Shown piece by piece: positions 34,657 through 47,209 of a stretch of 64,000 nt of DNA. How positions within the stretch are numbered: position 1 is the first letter of the stretch; every line of letters starts with the position of its first letter. The stretch comes from Pantoea cypripedii (GTDB lineage: Bacteria > Pseudomonadota > Gammaproteobacteria > Enterobacterales > Enterobacteriaceae): the NCBI RefSeq assembly GCF_002095535.1, contig NZ_MLJI01000002.1:1205813-1269812 (forward strand), written 5' to 3'. Position numbers and translations under genes: made by a program. Below the pieces are notes generated by a model that was given only the letters and a program-made list of their open reading frames with translations, was not told the origin of the DNA and did not search any database.

Positions 34657-35003
34657 TATCCCTCCCGTCAGGCACCAAAATCTGGCTGGTCGCCGGTGCC
34701 ACGGATATGCGTAAATCCTTCAACGGACTGGGCGAACAGATACAACACGTTCTGGATGAGGATCCCTTCTCCGGCCACCTGTTCATCTTCCGGGGACGCC
34801 GTGGCGATACCGTGAAAATACTCTGGGCTGATACTGACGGTCTGTGCCTGTTTATCAAACTTCTGGAAGAAGGCCAGTTCGTCTGGCCAACAGTCCGTGA
34901 TGGCAAAATCGCGATCACCCGCTCACAACTTGCCATGCTTCTCGATAAGCTGGACTGGCGTCAGCCAAAAACAGCACGCCTTAACTCACTGACAATGTTG
35001 TAA
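34653..35003 (+). CDS. tnpB: IS66 TnpB (element C)
   Basis: 116 residues; KIWLVAGATDMRKSFNGLGEQIQ, HLFIFRGRRGDTVKILWADTDGLCL and the SQLAMLLDKLDWRQP end. Intact. ATGA overlap with tnpA. Confidence 0.95.
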   Translation: MISLPSGTKIWLVAGATDMRKSFNGLGEQIQHVLDEDPFSGHLFIFRGRRGDTVKILWADTDGLCLFIKLLEEGQFVWPTVRDGKIAITRSQLAMLLDKLDWRQPKTARLNSLTML

Positions 35004-35033
35004 AAAGAGCATGACCGCATTATAAATGGGGTC

Positions 35034-36626
35034 ATGAGTCAGGACTATCTCGCCCGTATTGCTGCGCTGGAAGACGCGCTTCGCCAGAAAGACAGTCAGC
35101 TCAGCCTCATTGCAGAGACTGAGTCGTTCATGCGTTCGGCGCTGTCCCGCGCTGAAGAGAAAATAGAGAACGAAGAGCGCGAAATAGAGCATCTGCGGGC
35201 ACAGATAGAAAAACTGCGGCGGATGTTGTTCGGTACCCGTTCTGAAAAGCTGCGCCGGCAGGTTGAAGAAGCAGAGGCACTGCTGAAGTTGCAGGAGCAG
35301 AAAAGCGATCGTTACAACGGTCGGGATAACGATCAACAGGTACCACGCCAGCTGCGCCAGTCCCGTTACCGTCGGCCTCTCCCGGAGCATCTTCCCCGCG
35401 AGATCCATCGCCTGGATCCTGTTGAACGCTGCTGCCCGGACTGCGGCAGTGATATGAAATACCTCAGTGAAGTCAGCGCGGAACAGCTGGAACTGGTCTC
35501 CAGCGCCCTGAAAGTGATCCGCACGGTCAGGGTGAAAAAGGCCTGCACCCGATGCGACTGCATCGTTGAAGCTCCTGCGCCATCACGCCCCATCGACCGG
35601 GGTATCGCCGGGCCGGGTCTGCTGTCCCGGGTGTTAACGGCCAAATACTGTGAGCACACCCCGTTATACTGGCAGACAGAAATCCTTGCGCGTCAGGGCG
35701 TAGATCTGAGCCGGGCACTGCTCTCTAACTGGGTGGATGCCTGTTGCCGGTTAATGGCACCGCTGGATGATGCCCTTTATCACTACGTGATGGACCACCG
35801 CAAACTGCATACGGATGATACCCCAGTGCCGGTGCTGGCACCGGGCAGAAAGAAGACGAAAACCGGGCGCATCTGGACATATGTTCGCGATGACCGGAAC
35901 GCAGGCTCGTCAGACCCGCCCGCAGCGTGGTTCGCCTTCTCGCCGGACCGGCAGGGGAAGCATCCTCAGCAACATCTTCGCCATTATCATGGTGTGCTGC
36001 AGGCGGATGCCTTCGCAGGCTACGACCGGTTGTTCAGCGCAGAACGTGACGGTGGCCCGTTAACCGAAGTGGCCTGCTGGGCCCACGCGCGCCGAAAAAT
36101 CCACGACGTCTATATAAGCACTCATACAGCAACAGCAGAGGAAGCCCTGAAACGTATCGGCGAGCTGTACGTAATCGAAGAAGCAATACGGGGCCTCCCT
36201 GCAACTGAGCGGCTGGCAGCCAGGCAGTCCCGAAGTAAGCCGCTGCTGATATCCCTGCATGACTGGTTGGTGGAGAAAAGCGCCACTCTGCCGAAAAAGT
36301 CCCGTCTGGGCGAAGCGTTCGCTTATGCCCTGAACCAGTGGGATGCGCTGTGCTACTACTGTGATGATGGCCTGGCAGAGCCTGATAACAACACAGCCGA
36401 ACGAGCCCTTCGTGCCGTCTGTCTTGGGAAAAAGAATTTTATCTTCTTCGGCAGTGACCACGGCGATGAGCGCGGAGCCCTGCTGTATGGTCTTATCGGA
36501 ACATGCAGGCTCAATGGTATCGACCCGGAGGCCTACCTTCGCCATATCCTGAGCGTACTGCCGGAATGGCCCAGCAACAAAGTGGCGGAACTGCTGCCAT
36601 GGAACGTGGTTCTTACCGATAAATAA
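35034..36626 (+). CDS. tnpC: IS66 TnpC transposase (element C)
   Basis: 530 residues, full length. N-terminal coiled coil, CCPDCGS...CTRCD zinc finger, and the DDE domain with Asp in HTDDTPVPV, Asp in LQADAFAGY and Glu in NNTAERALR. The only uninterrupted TnpC in the window, so it could act on IS66 relatives nearby. Confidence 0.95.
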   Translation: MSQDYLARIAALEDALRQKDSQLSLIAETESFMRSALSRAEEKIENEEREIEHLRAQIEKLRRMLFGTRSEKLRRQVEEAEALLKLQEQKSDRYNGRDNDQQVPRQLRQSRYRRPLPEHLPREIHRLDPVERCCPDCGSDMKYLSEVSAEQLELVSSALKVIRTVRVKKACTRCDCIVEAPAPSRPIDRGIAGPGLLSRVLTAKYCEHTPLYWQTEILARQGVDLSRALLSNWVDACCRLMAPLDDALYHYVMDHRKLHTDDTPVPVLAPGRKKTKTGRIWTYVRDDRNAGSSDPPAAWFAFSPDRQGKHPQQHLRHYHGVLQADAFAGYDRLFSAERDGGPLTEVACWAHARRKIHDVYISTHTATAEEALKRIGELYVIEEAIRGLPATERLAARQSRSKPLLISLHDWLVEKSATLPKKSRLGEAFAYALNQWDALCYYCDDGLAEPDNNTAERALRAVCLGKKNFIFFGSDHGDERGALLYGLIGTCRLNGIDPEAYLRHILSVLPEWPSNKVAELLPWNVVLTDK

Positions 36627-36656
36627 CCGTAAATACGGCGCTCACTTAACGCTTAC

Positions 36657-37232
36657 AGAAATAGGATTATGGAATAATATTTATTTTAACTTAACGGGAA
36701 GTGGTTTATTAATAATAAACATAACACAAATATTAAAAAATATGAAACTACTTAAATTATAAACTGGCAGTGATGACATCTGAGAAATAGGCCGTGATTT
36801 CCTATCCCCCCTCTCAGATATAATATAAGAGCTTCCTTAACATGCTCCTAATTCTGTATATTATATATGTTCAGCTAATGATTAACTAGTTTATTATGTG
36901 TTAAGTTTTGACAATCAGCAGAATCTCCACAGAATTCTTGTGAGTTATACAGTCCAACGCAGAGTGATGAAGAATTTGATTATAGAGTATGCGCCTGACG
37001 CAAATTTTACACTGGACATACTCTATGGGCATAATCAGTTTTCGCTTAGGCATTTCTGCCTCAGCCTATAATTGAAATATTAAAAAAAGCATTTTCTGTT
37101 GAGATATATAGTCGTGATAAATAAATCCGGATGTCCCAATCGTACACCCATTCATCCAGAGTTTTTTCCGAAAAATTCTGAACAATTATAAGTATTAAGC
37201 AACTACTGGAACAGTTTTTAAGCGCACCTGTT
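36657..37232. other. AT-rich gene-free DNA
   Basis: About 575 bases of low-GC sequence, the other half of the region interrupted by IS66 C. Short frames here lack ribosome sites. Nothing further supported. Confidence 0.55.
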
Positions 37233-38076
37233 TTAGTTCCACGCACTTTTTGAGAGTTCCAGTTTTTCAGCTATCAGCCGGTACTCTTCCGGCGTCAGGT
37301 TATTCAGGGATTCATGGGGTCGTTCGCTGTTATATTCAACCAGCCAGCGCTCTGTAATTTCCCGTGCTTCATTCAGCGTTCTGAATAAATAAAAATCCAG
37401 TATTTCTGTCCGGTACGTCCGGTTAAAACGTTCAATAAAGGCATTCTGCGTTGGTTTCCCTGGTTTGATAAATTCCAGTATCACACCATGCTCTTCAGCC
37501 CACTGCGCCAGCGTCAGCGAAACCAGTTCCGGCCCATTATCCATCCGCAGTTTCAGCGGATAACCCCGGTTTGCCACGATCCTGTCCAGCATCCTGACCA
37601 CCCGCTGTGCCGGGATATTCAGATCGATTTCTATTGCGAGAGCCTTGCGGTTAAAGTCATCCACCACATTGAAGGTCCGGAAGGGTCTAACGCAGACCAG
37701 CGCATCGTGCATAAAATCGATGGGCCAGCTCTGGTTCATCGCCTCCGGCGTGCCAGCGGAGCCGGATTACGTGCCGGCAGACGCTGTTTTCCCTTATGGC
37801 GAAAATTCAGTTTCAGCAGGCAGTAAATACGGTGAACTCTTTTATGGTTCCAGCTATTGCCCTGCCTGCGAAGGACCTGAAAAAGCTTTTTAAATCCGTA
37901 TCGCGGATAGCGTTCAGCCGCCACGGTCAGCGCCATAATCACCGGCTCATCACGTCGCGTGTCCGGCTGATAACGAAATACCGTCCTGCTCAGCGACAAT
38001 GTCCTGCAGGCCTGGCGTAAGCTCATGGCAAACTGCGCGATCAGATAGCTGACCAGCTCAGGCTTTATCGCTGGTT
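37233..38076 (-). pseudogene. IS3-family OrfB integrase, one-base deletion
   Basis: Read after a -1 shift from orfA as KPAIKPELVSYLIAQFAMSL, through RYGFKKLFQVLRRQGNSWNHKRVHRIY. Near 37745 a missing base shifts the frame; the rve core continues as NQSWPIDFMHDALVCVRPFR ... RMDNGPELVS ... NAFIERFNRTYRTEILD to 37233. Confidence 0.85.
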
Positions 38077-38343
38077 TTAAAGCTTTTTTTGGATGACGTC
38101 TTTAAGTGCCCGGCATTCAAGGCTGAGATCAGCAAACATCTGTTTGAGGCGCCGGTTTTCATCCTCCAGGTCTTTCATCTTTTTGATATCAGAGGCTTCC
38201 ATCCCGCCGAACTTCGCTTTCCAGTCGTAATACGAGGCCTCGGAGATCCCGGCTTCGCGGCAGACATCCTTGACAGTACGTCCGGCTTCGACGGACTTCA
38301 GAACGGCAATGATCTGGTGTTCGGTGAATCGGGCTTTACGCAT
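38077..38343 (-). CDS. IS3-family OrfA (ISEhe3-like)
   Basis: 88 residues from ATG 38343 with an AGGAGA site. HTH_Tnp_1 type: MRKARFTEHQIIAVLKSVEA ... CREAGISEASYYDWKAKFGG and a leucine-zipper tail. It ends at an A7-G slippery run (T run at 38083-38089 on + strand), where -1 frameshifting yields OrfAB. Confidence 0.9.
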   Translation of the reverse strand: MRKARFTEHQIIAVLKSVEAGRTVKDVCREAGISEASYYDWKAKFGGMEASDIKKMKDLEDENRRLKQMFADLSLECRALKDVIQKKL

Positions 38344-38957
38344 GGTGATCTCCTCAGGGGACATAATCAGTATGTCGGAAGATCTCTAAAAGTGAATGGT
38401 TCGCTTAACTGGGATACTTACATCACCGCTTCCATCCGCCAATGTGGTAGTTCTTCAAAAAGATGGTCTTCTTACCGCGCCAGTGCGTGTCGTTATGCAC
38501 CAGACTGAATGAAGTCAGGGTTCTGTAAAGTCGCTCCGGGCTTCCATGAGTATGGCTAGGAAATTAAGTCATCGGTTATGCATAAGGGTGTGCGCCTTCC
38601 GGATTTAAGGGGGCCAGTCTACCCAGTCATAAGATTCTGCTGGCAGAGCATAGTAATGACGGGATTTACCATTATCCATTTCTTTTTTTCTGCTGTATGT
38701 TATGTAAGCTGTCACAGGATGAAAAGATAACAACTCTGTCATACGTTAAATAGAATGGATGGAAAGCAATGGGTGATCATATTGTTATGTTCATGCAGTA
38801 ACAAATATTATGAGCAGGTTTGAGATGGTGGTGTCGGAACCTCCCGGATTAATAAATCACCGGAAAAGACCGAAGCATGTACACATATTCTGTGTAAATG
38901 CCTTTTATTCTCAGAAGTGGCCGTCCTGGCGGACACCGAACTCGATAATAAATCGGC
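38344..38957. other. gene-free stretch
   Basis: About 610 bases between the ISEhe3-like element and the ABC-transporter remnants. No supported gene, repeat or terminator. Confidence 0.45.
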
Positions 38958-39687
38958 TCATCGCCATACGCCAGATCCCAAAACCCTTCTGAGAAAATCC
39001 TGAGTACGTGGTTCCTGTGGATGTACCAGGATATGCTCAGCCAGTCCTTCCTCAACAATTTGTCCACTATGTAAGAAGCACAACCGATCAGCCACCTCGC
39101 GTGCGAATTGCATTTCATGGGTAACCACCACCATTGTCATGCCTTCCCTGGCAAGGTTACGCATTACCTGTAACACATCCCCAACCAGTTCTGGATCAAG
39201 TGCTGAAGTCGGTTCATCAAACAAAATGGCACGGGGCTGGAGGGCAAGAGTGCGAGCAATGGCGACGCGTTGCTGTTGTCCTCCCGATAATTGCATGGGC
39301 CACGCATTTATTTTTTCCGCCAGCCCGACCATTGCCAGCAGTTCTTTTGCCCGTTTCTCCGCGATGGCACGAGGCTCACCATTCACATGTATTGGACCCT
39401 CCATTACATTTTCCAGCACACTTCGGTGTGGAAAGAGATTAAACCATACCGATTTGTCGCCGTAGCGTGTTGATGGCTTTGTCGCGATGATTGACGCGCT
39501 GATTTAACAAACGAATCTCGCCTTCTTCATAGCTCTCTAGCCCGTTAATACAGCGCAGAATTGTTGATTTACCTGATCCTGATGGGCCTATCAGACATAC
39601 CACTTCTCCCTCGCTGACACTAAAACTAACACCTTTTAGAACCTCAATCTGTCCAAAACGTTTATGAACATCATTAATTTCAATCAT
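38958..39687 (-). pseudogene. Amino-acid ABC transporter ATPase (GlnQ/HisP type), Q-loop deletion
   Basis: N-terminal part from 39687 has Walker [10 protein letters not shown]. The C-terminal part has signature [16 protein letters not shown], Walker [12 protein letters not shown] and the H-loop VTHEM. Between them (near 39440) about ten bases are missing from the Q-loop (family MVFQ.FNLFPH), causing a frameshift and loss of the Q-loop glutamine. It would energise the adjacent permease. Confidence 0.9.
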
Positions 39688-39886
39688 TTATGGCTCCTTT
39701 TCTCCGGCGTGTTTCCAGACGTTTGGTCACTGCCAGGAGAGGCAGACAAAGTAGCAGATAGAGTACTGCAACGATGGTATAGACAGTGGTGTTATCGAAA
39801 GTTGAAGCCGCTATTAACTGTCCCTGGCGTGTCATTTCAGTCACAGCGATAGTGGAAGCCAGAGCAGAATCTTTCAGCATCATCAC
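39680..39886 (-). pseudogene. Amino-acid ABC permease, C-terminal part
   Basis: MMLKDSALASTIAVTEMTRQGQLIAA then a final membrane helix (YTIVAVLYLLLCLPLLAV). Joins in frame to 41160 across the IS110 insertion (NKL|VMMLKDS). Overlaps the ATPase start by 8 bp. Confidence 0.85.
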
Positions 39887-41159
39887 ATGCTGTAATCTTA
39901 ATACGATCCCAGCCTGTAAAATCCGAGGTGATTGCCATGAAAACCTTCGTTGGACTTGATGTTTCTCAGAAGAAAACAAGCATCTGCGTTATAGACCCTG
40001 ACGGTAACAAGATTCGGATGGTAAAAGTCGAGACACATCCTGCTGTTATAACTAATTACCTTTTTTCTGAAGGATTTGATAAATCAAAAGTGGCTCTTGA
40101 AACCGGACCGCTTTCAGTCTGGCTCTACCATTCTCTCAAAAGCTATGGCCTGGATGTTGACTGTATTCATGCCCGGCACGTACATGCTTCTTTGTCTATG
40201 CAGTTGAACAAAACCGACCTAAATGATGCTTTTGGAATTGCACGGTTGGTCCTTTCCGGCTGGTATAAACCGGTGCATGTTAAAAGTCTTGAATGCCATC
40301 AGCAAAGGCTCATTCTTACCAGCCGGGAAAAACTCGTTCAACTTCGCGTTGTCGTCACTAATCAGATACGCGGACTTCTGAAAACATTTGGTGTTGTACT
40401 CCCGCCCGGCAAAAACAGCGTCTTTGAACGTGCGGTTATTGAGTCATCTCCTTCGCTCGAAACTGTTAAACCGGTAATTCTGATGCTGCTGGATAGCTGG
40501 GAACGCCTTTCAGGGCAGATAAGGAAGTTCAACTAAATGCTGGAAAAAATCGCCCGAAAAGATCCTGTATGTCAGATATTACAGTCTGTTCCGGGTGTTG
40601 GGGTTCTGACCGCATTGAGTTTTAAAACATCAATTGACGATCCATCACGTTTCAGACGTGTCAGTGATGCCGGTGCTTTTCTCGGATTAACGCCTAGGAA
40701 ATATCAATCCGGTGAGGTCGACAGGAATGGCGGAATATCAAAGCAGGGGAACCGAATGGCACGTACGCTTATCTACGAAGCCGCATCATGCCTCCTGACC
40801 CGCTACGGCACTGATTCAGGTCTGGCAATATGGGCAAATGAACTCAGGCGTAGAATGAGTTACAAAAAGGTTGTTGTGGCATTGGCCAGAAAATTAACGT
40901 TATTGATGTTAAGCATGTGGAAATCAGGTACTTATTATCAGGAAAGAGTTACTGCAGTAAATTAGCGAGCAGAGAATCATAATCAAATCAGACTGAGTTC
41001 GTCATTAACTTCAATTCCGAAACACGCTTTGCAGGGTATAAAACCCTGCGGTAATCACATAGGAATGAAGACGATGTCTTGCAACATGTTGTAGCGTCAA
41101 CAGATGACTACGAAGACGACAAAGACCCATCTGATCCTGATATTGATTGATTAGACGAC
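39887..41159 (+). mobile_element. IS110-family element inside the permease gene
   Basis: About 1273 bp. Boundaries follow from restoring the permease frame (AACAAGCTT|GTGATGATG on the minus strand) and may be off by 1-2 bases. The single transposase gene has one stop. Confidence 0.75.
39937..40965 (+). pseudogene. IS110-family transposase with an ochre stop
   Basis: From ATG 39937: VGLDVSQKKTSICVIDPDGN (DEDD domain), LNKTDLNDAFGIARLV, then after IRKFN a TAA (40534-40536). The same frame continues MLEKIARKDPVCQILQSVPGVGVLTALSF ... GAFLGLTPRKYQSG to 40965. One codon change from intact. Distinct from the IS1111-type transposase at 24509. Confidence 0.88.
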
Positions 41160-41612
41160 AAGCTTGTTACTATACGGCGGAAGTGCCACATGGAATGCCT
41201 GCGGTAAAATCACCCGTCGCATTGCTTTTTCAAAACTCATGCCCATAGATCGTGCAGCTTCTAACTGACCATGATCAACCGATTCAATGCCCGCTCGGAA
41301 TATTTCGGCAATATAGGTGGAGAAGCAGAAGGCGATGCCGATGATGCTGGCTTGAAATGAGGTGAGGGTGATGCCTATTTCGGGAAAAACGAAGTATATA
41401 TAAAACAAAACCACGATCATTGGCAATCCGCGAGTGATATTTATTATCGCCGAAACTGGCCAGGAAATAATTTTCCACGGATACATTTCCCCTGCCGCAA
41501 ATAAAAATCCCAGTGGAGCACTGATAATCAGAGAAAAAATCGTGATGATAATCGTCATTTCCGCCCCTTTCAGGAGAAAAGGTAAATAGTTCAGAATGCT
41601 ACTCCAGTCCAT
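41160..41612 (-). pseudogene. Amino-acid ABC permease, N-terminal part
   Basis: From ATG 41612 with an AGGAG site (MDWSSILNYLPFLLKGAEMT). Several membrane helices and the permease EAA-loop region (EAARSMGMSFEKAMRRVILPQAF), then cut after NKL by the IS110 insertion. Confidence 0.88.
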
Positions 41613-41879
41613 CTCGTGCTCCTGTATGTGGGGAATTGATTTCATTAAAATGATCACACGTCAGGAAGCTGTCAATGACTTTGTCTTTGACAAACATAGG
41701 ATTTACTTATTTTCGTAATAAAGAAAGGCAATAATTAATTAACTTATTGTAAAGTAATAAGTAATCTCGATGTTGCTTTTTTCGGATTTTATAGATTTTT
41801 TAATTGACAAGTCAGGGCTTGTTTTCATTCTAGTGAAAGATGTCTGCATCGTTTTATTCATCGCTATCAGAAGTGGTCT

Positions 41880-42647
41880 ATGTTTACTTCACCTTTTAAC
41901 GTTTCTTCGCTCGGCCGTAATGCAATCTTTGGTTTAATGATGAGCGCCAGCTTTGTCTCTTACGCTGCCAGCCTGACAGCGGGATCGCCTCCTTCCAGCG
42001 CACCAACGACTTTTCTCGATACGAAAACTGGCAAGATTGAGGGCTTCATGCCGGATGTCGCACATGAAGTAGCAAAACGGGAAAATCTTGATATCAACTA
42101 TACCGCCGTACCTTTTGCCACACTGATTAAGTCGGTAATTGCCGGTAAAATTGACGTCATTGTTGCAGGTATGACACCGACAACGGAACGGGCAAAGCGC
42201 ATTTCGTTTTCACAGCCGGTTACTGCTTTTGGTGCCGGGCTGGTAGTTCGTGATGATAACCACAAAACTTACTCCTCATGGCAGGATCTCAAAGGAGAGG
42301 TGGTGGGAAGCATGGCCGGAACCGATTACACGCAAAGTTTGATGAAAAGCGGCATTGCAAAAGACGTTAAAGTATATGACAGCCCGGCAGACATGACGCG
42401 TGACCTGGCGCTTGGTCGTATAGCTGCGGGATTAAATGATTACCCAATACTGAAGGCTCAGGAAAATGTGGGGGACCTCAAGGGTATGCATGTTGTAGAA
42501 GGATATAAGCCGGAATCCGTCTCGCCGATTGCATTTGGTGTGAAAAAAGGTAATGAAGCATTACTGGCAAAAATTGATTCAGCGCTGACAGCTATGAAAG
42601 CGGATGGTTCTCTGGATAAGCTGAAAGCTAAATGGAGTATGCCATAA
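41880..42647 (+). CDS. Periplasmic amino-acid-binding protein (ABC transporter, SBP family 3)
   Basis: 255 residues. N-terminal signal peptide (NAIFGLMMSASFVSYAAS), then the family-3 fold: GFMPDVAHEVAKRENLDINYTAVPFATLIKSVIAGKIDVIVAGMTPTTERAKRISFSQPV. It captures an amino acid for the divergently encoded permease and ATPase. It is the only intact gene of this transport set, so it is probably non-functional for uptake. Start ATG 41880; ribosome site weak. Confidence 0.88.
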   Translation: MFTSPFNVSSLGRNAIFGLMMSASFVSYAASLTAGSPPSSAPTTFLDTKTGKIEGFMPDVAHEVAKRENLDINYTAVPFATLIKSVIAGKIDVIVAGMTPTTERAKRISFSQPVTAFGAGLVVRDDNHKTYSSWQDLKGEVVGSMAGTDYTQSLMKSGIAKDVKVYDSPADMTRDLALGRIAAGLNDYPILKAQENVGDLKGMHVVEGYKPESVSPIAFGVKKGNEALLAKIDSALTAMKADGSLDKLKAKWSMP

Positions 42648-42666
42648 GCTTTGTATGGGAAATGGA

Positions 42667-43273
42667 ATGAACAAATAGACTGCCGAAGTAAGTGTTCATG
42701 AATCGCCGGAGAAGGATATTGGTTCGCGCTTACGGCAAATTCGCAAAGCGCGGAACATGACCATCAATGAACTGGCTGCGTTAGCTAACGTTTCAGCGGG
42801 AGCAATCAGCCAGATTGAACGTAATCTGACTAACCTTACCATTCTGGTATTAGAACAATTGAGGCTGGTACTAAAAGTCCCTCTCACCGCATTTCTTGAG
42901 GAAACGGCTCCTTCTCTACATGGCATCGAGCATTTTGTCCGACGTAGTGCTGGACGCCCACATTTTTACGTGGGTAAGCGTGGCATTGCCAAAATGATGC
43001 TGTCACCGGCAGGTGAACACGATATTCAATTTATGTTTATTGTGATTCCACTAGGTTTGCGCTCGGAAGAAATGTTATTGGGGCTGGGTGAAAAAGCCGG
43101 GTTGCTGATGAGCGGAGAACTGACTCTTGAGCTTGCAGGCGATAGCACTACCTTATATCCCGGAGACAGTTTTCAGTTCATTAGCTCGCTGATTCATAGA
43201 ATTTTTTAATCATACTAACAAAAATGCACAGGTACTATGGATAATGCATATTAAGTCAGCTCACCAATTTTGA
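42667..43273 (+). pseudogene. XRE-cupin transcriptional regulator, broken at both ends
   Basis: HTH (GSRLRQIRKARNMTINELAALANVSAGAISQIERN) and a C-terminal cupin domain (AGLLMSGELTLELAGDSTTLYPGDSFQF), the usual design for regulators of amino-acid or amine use. The natural ATG 42667 is followed by TAG at codon 4. At the 3' end a slip in a T6 run (43202-43207) ends the frame early; shifted reading gives NHTNKNAQVLWIM to 43273. Confidence 0.8.
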
Positions 43274-43296
43274 ACGTGCTATGTAGGGGACGATTT

Positions 43297-44111
43297 ATGC
43301 GCGTAAAGGTTGATGCAGTGCCAGACAGTCCGACCTTTCCTGAACAGGCTGATGTGATCGTGATCGGCGGAGGGATCATCGGTACGTCGGTTGCTTATGA
43401 ACTGGCGAAGCGCGGTGTATCAGTAGCGCTGTTCGAAAAAGGGGGGATGGGATGTGAGCAATCCAGCCGGAACTGGGGCTGGGTTCGCCAACAAAACCGC
43501 GACATTTACGAACTTCCAATGGCCATGCACAGCCTGCAACGTTGGTCTGAGCTGAGTGATGAGATTGGCAAAGATTTAGGCTTCCGATGTACCGGCATAC
43601 TGTACGGTACCTCTAGCACAGAAGAGCTTGCAAAATGGGAGAACTGGGGCCAGCAGGCGAAAAATATTAGATTTCACAGTTAGTTGCTTTCGGCAAAAGA
43701 AGAACTGGAACGTGTTGGTGGCAAAACAGCGTGGATCGGTGGCGTCTGGTCGCCAACTGATGGTCGGGCAGAGCCATCACAGGCAGTTCCTGTACTGGCA
43801 ATGGGGGCGCAAAAACACGGAGCTAATATTCAACAGCGTTGCTCGGTGCAAGGAATGGACATCAGTGGCGGACGCGTATCAAGAGTCTGGACGGAGCGCG
43901 GCCTGGTCAAAACTAGTCGGGTCATCTGCTCTGGTGAGGCGTGGAGTTCGCGTTTCGGCACACGTTATGGGATTGAGCTACCGAGCGCCAACATACTGGG
44001 TACAGCATTCAAGACCACCGTGGCAGCAGAAATAACCAAAGGCTGCCTGAGTATTCCAGGGCTGGCAATGCGTCGTCGTCTGGATGGAAGTTACACTGTA
44101 GCAATTACGGG
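43297..44111 (+). pseudogene. FAD-dependent amino-acid oxidoreductase (DAO family), interrupted
   Basis: From ATG 43297 with an AGGGGA site. Rossmann motif VIVIGGGIIGTSVAYELAKRG, then WGWVRQQNRD. An in-frame TAG at 43681-43683, after which the same frame continues (LSAKEELERVGGKTAWIGGVWSP...). Cut at 44111 by the IS21 element. With the transporter and regulator it suggests a lost amino-acid import and oxidation pathway. Confidence 0.88.
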
Positions 44112-44184
44112 TGTTAGCAGCAATGGAATAGTGACCCACCCCAGCAGCTGAATTTTGACCCTGGGGTTAAGCTGCTCTCTCTGA

Positions 44185-45998
<1,814 letters not shown>

Positions 45999-46066
45999 TC
46001 AGGTGGGTCAAATTACAACTGCTGTTGTTAAACAAAGGTGGGTCAAAGTTCGACTGCTGTTGACAA

Positions 46067-46249
46067 ACGGTAGAACATCCGTTTGGGACAATTAAAATGT
46101 GGATGGGTGCAACGCACTTTCTGATGCGGAAATTTAAAAATGTCAGTACGGAAATGAGTCTACATATATTGGCTTATAACCTGAAAAGGATGATATCGAT
46201 ATGGGGTACTAGAGGATTTATATTTCAGCTTCAGGAACAATACGGCTAA
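46067..46249 (+). pseudogene. IS1182-like transposase, C-terminal fragment
   Basis: The frame TVEHPFGTIKMWMGATHFLM ... STEMSLHILAYNLKRMI to TAA 46247-46249 is the conserved end of an IS1182/IS5-type DDE transposase. It is truncated by the IS21 right end. Confidence 0.65.
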
Positions 46250-46532
46250 CGGTTCCGGCCGTTTTATCCTCCAGTAACAAATATCAGGCTCTTCCCCGCA
46301 ATAAAAACTTCTGATACACCCGAATAAAATCACAGATTACCTCGTCAACTTAAACAATATTCTCAAAACACAGATGAGAAATATTGTTAGGCTACTTAAA
46401 GCTATGAGTTTTCACACAGCCTGCGCTCAAAGCAGACTTAGCAGCCCTGCAATTAACTATTTTGTGCCAGAGGCTGGCCTTTTGTCACAAGGCTAATTTT
46501 GTCAATGATGTTACAGTCAGGATTTAATGAGG

Positions 46533-46898
46533 ATGAAAGCAATGCTCCTGGAAAAGCTAAAAGTGCTCGAATGTACCCTTCATCATTCAAGGCGGAATGA
46601 CAGGAAATGGCTTGAGCGACTCCTCCATCCTGAGTTCCGGGAAATCACACGTTCAGGAGTGATGGTTGACCGTGCGGAGACGATAGCATCTCTGTTAAGC
46701 GAGAAAACTATATCGCCCATTCTCAGCAGTAATTTCCGGCTTACCGCCCTGGGAGAAGGCTGTGCCATACTTCACTACAGAACAATTTATACAGACGGCA
46801 GCCGTGAATCCCTTCGTTCATCATGCTGGCTTCGCTCTGAGGGGGATCAGTGGACTTTGGTTTTCCATCAGGGCACACCAGCAGAAGGAGCTGCGTAG
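46533..46898 (+). CDS. NTF2-like (DUF4440/SnoaL-type) small protein
   Basis: 121 residues from ATG 46533; an in-frame ATG at 46527 is also possible. Helical start, then beta sheet with HPEFREITRSGVMVDRAETIASL and HYRTIYTDG...SSCWLRSEGDQWTLVFHQGTP, matching nuclear-transport-factor-2-like DUF4440 proteins. Specific function unknown. Confidence 0.7.
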   Translation: MKAMLLEKLKVLECTLHHSRRNDRKWLERLLHPEFREITRSGVMVDRAETIASLLSEKTISPILSSNFRLTALGEGCAILHYRTIYTDGSRESLRSSCWLRSEGDQWTLVFHQGTPAEGAA

Positions 46899-46951
46899 GT
46901 TCGTTGCCGACATGTTATTTTCGAGAACACAGCGCAAAGGAGAGCGTATTT

Positions 46952-47209
46952 ATGCGGAAAATAGTTGTCGTGCCATACGATGAGAAATGGCCTGAAATGT
47001 TTGAAGCTGAAAGTTTATTGATTCAGATATTAGCAAACTGGATGGCAGCATTGCTCTGCAAGAACGATACTCATCGTTACAGCGCACTTAAAGCGAACTT
47101 TATCGAGTGTCATCTGCAACTGGCGCTGATTGACGCAAACGATAGAGATAGATTAAGTTCGTTACCGGAAAGTTGTGTTCACTCTATTGGAAACACTCAG
47201 CTGTCATGA
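46952..47209 (+). pseudogene. GrpB-like protein, N-terminal fragment fused to unrelated sequence
   Basis: ATG 46952 with an AAAGGAG site. The first 24 residues (MRKIVVVPYDEKWPEMFEAE) are a typical GrpB/UPF0157 start. The rest (WMAALLCKNDTHRYSALKANF...) does not follow the family, implying an internal deletion or recombination. Possibly still translated. Confidence 0.55.

Larger units (their letters stand above)
34132..36656 (+). mobile_element. IS66-family element C with target duplication
   Basis: 2525 bp from GTAAGCGTCAAG to an inverted GTAAGCGTTAAG end. Identical 8-bp flanks AGAAATAG at 34124-34131 and 36657-36664. Inserted in AT-rich DNA. tnpB and tnpC are intact; tnpA is frameshifted. 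Confidence 0.95.
37233..38343 (-). mobile_element. IS3-family element (ISEhe3-like)
   Basis: Leftward orfA and orfB of an IS407/ISEhe3-type element. Terminal repeats were not identified, so the limits are those of the coding region. orfB has a one-base deletion. Confidence 0.65.

Noticed and set aside
24235..36656. IS66 copies acting as one composite transposon
   Set aside because: Elements A, B and C have different ends and separate target duplications; A and B are nested, so no composite unit is supported.
37061..37246. 61-codon leftward frame in AT-rich DNA
   Set aside because: No ribosome site or homology; chance open frame.
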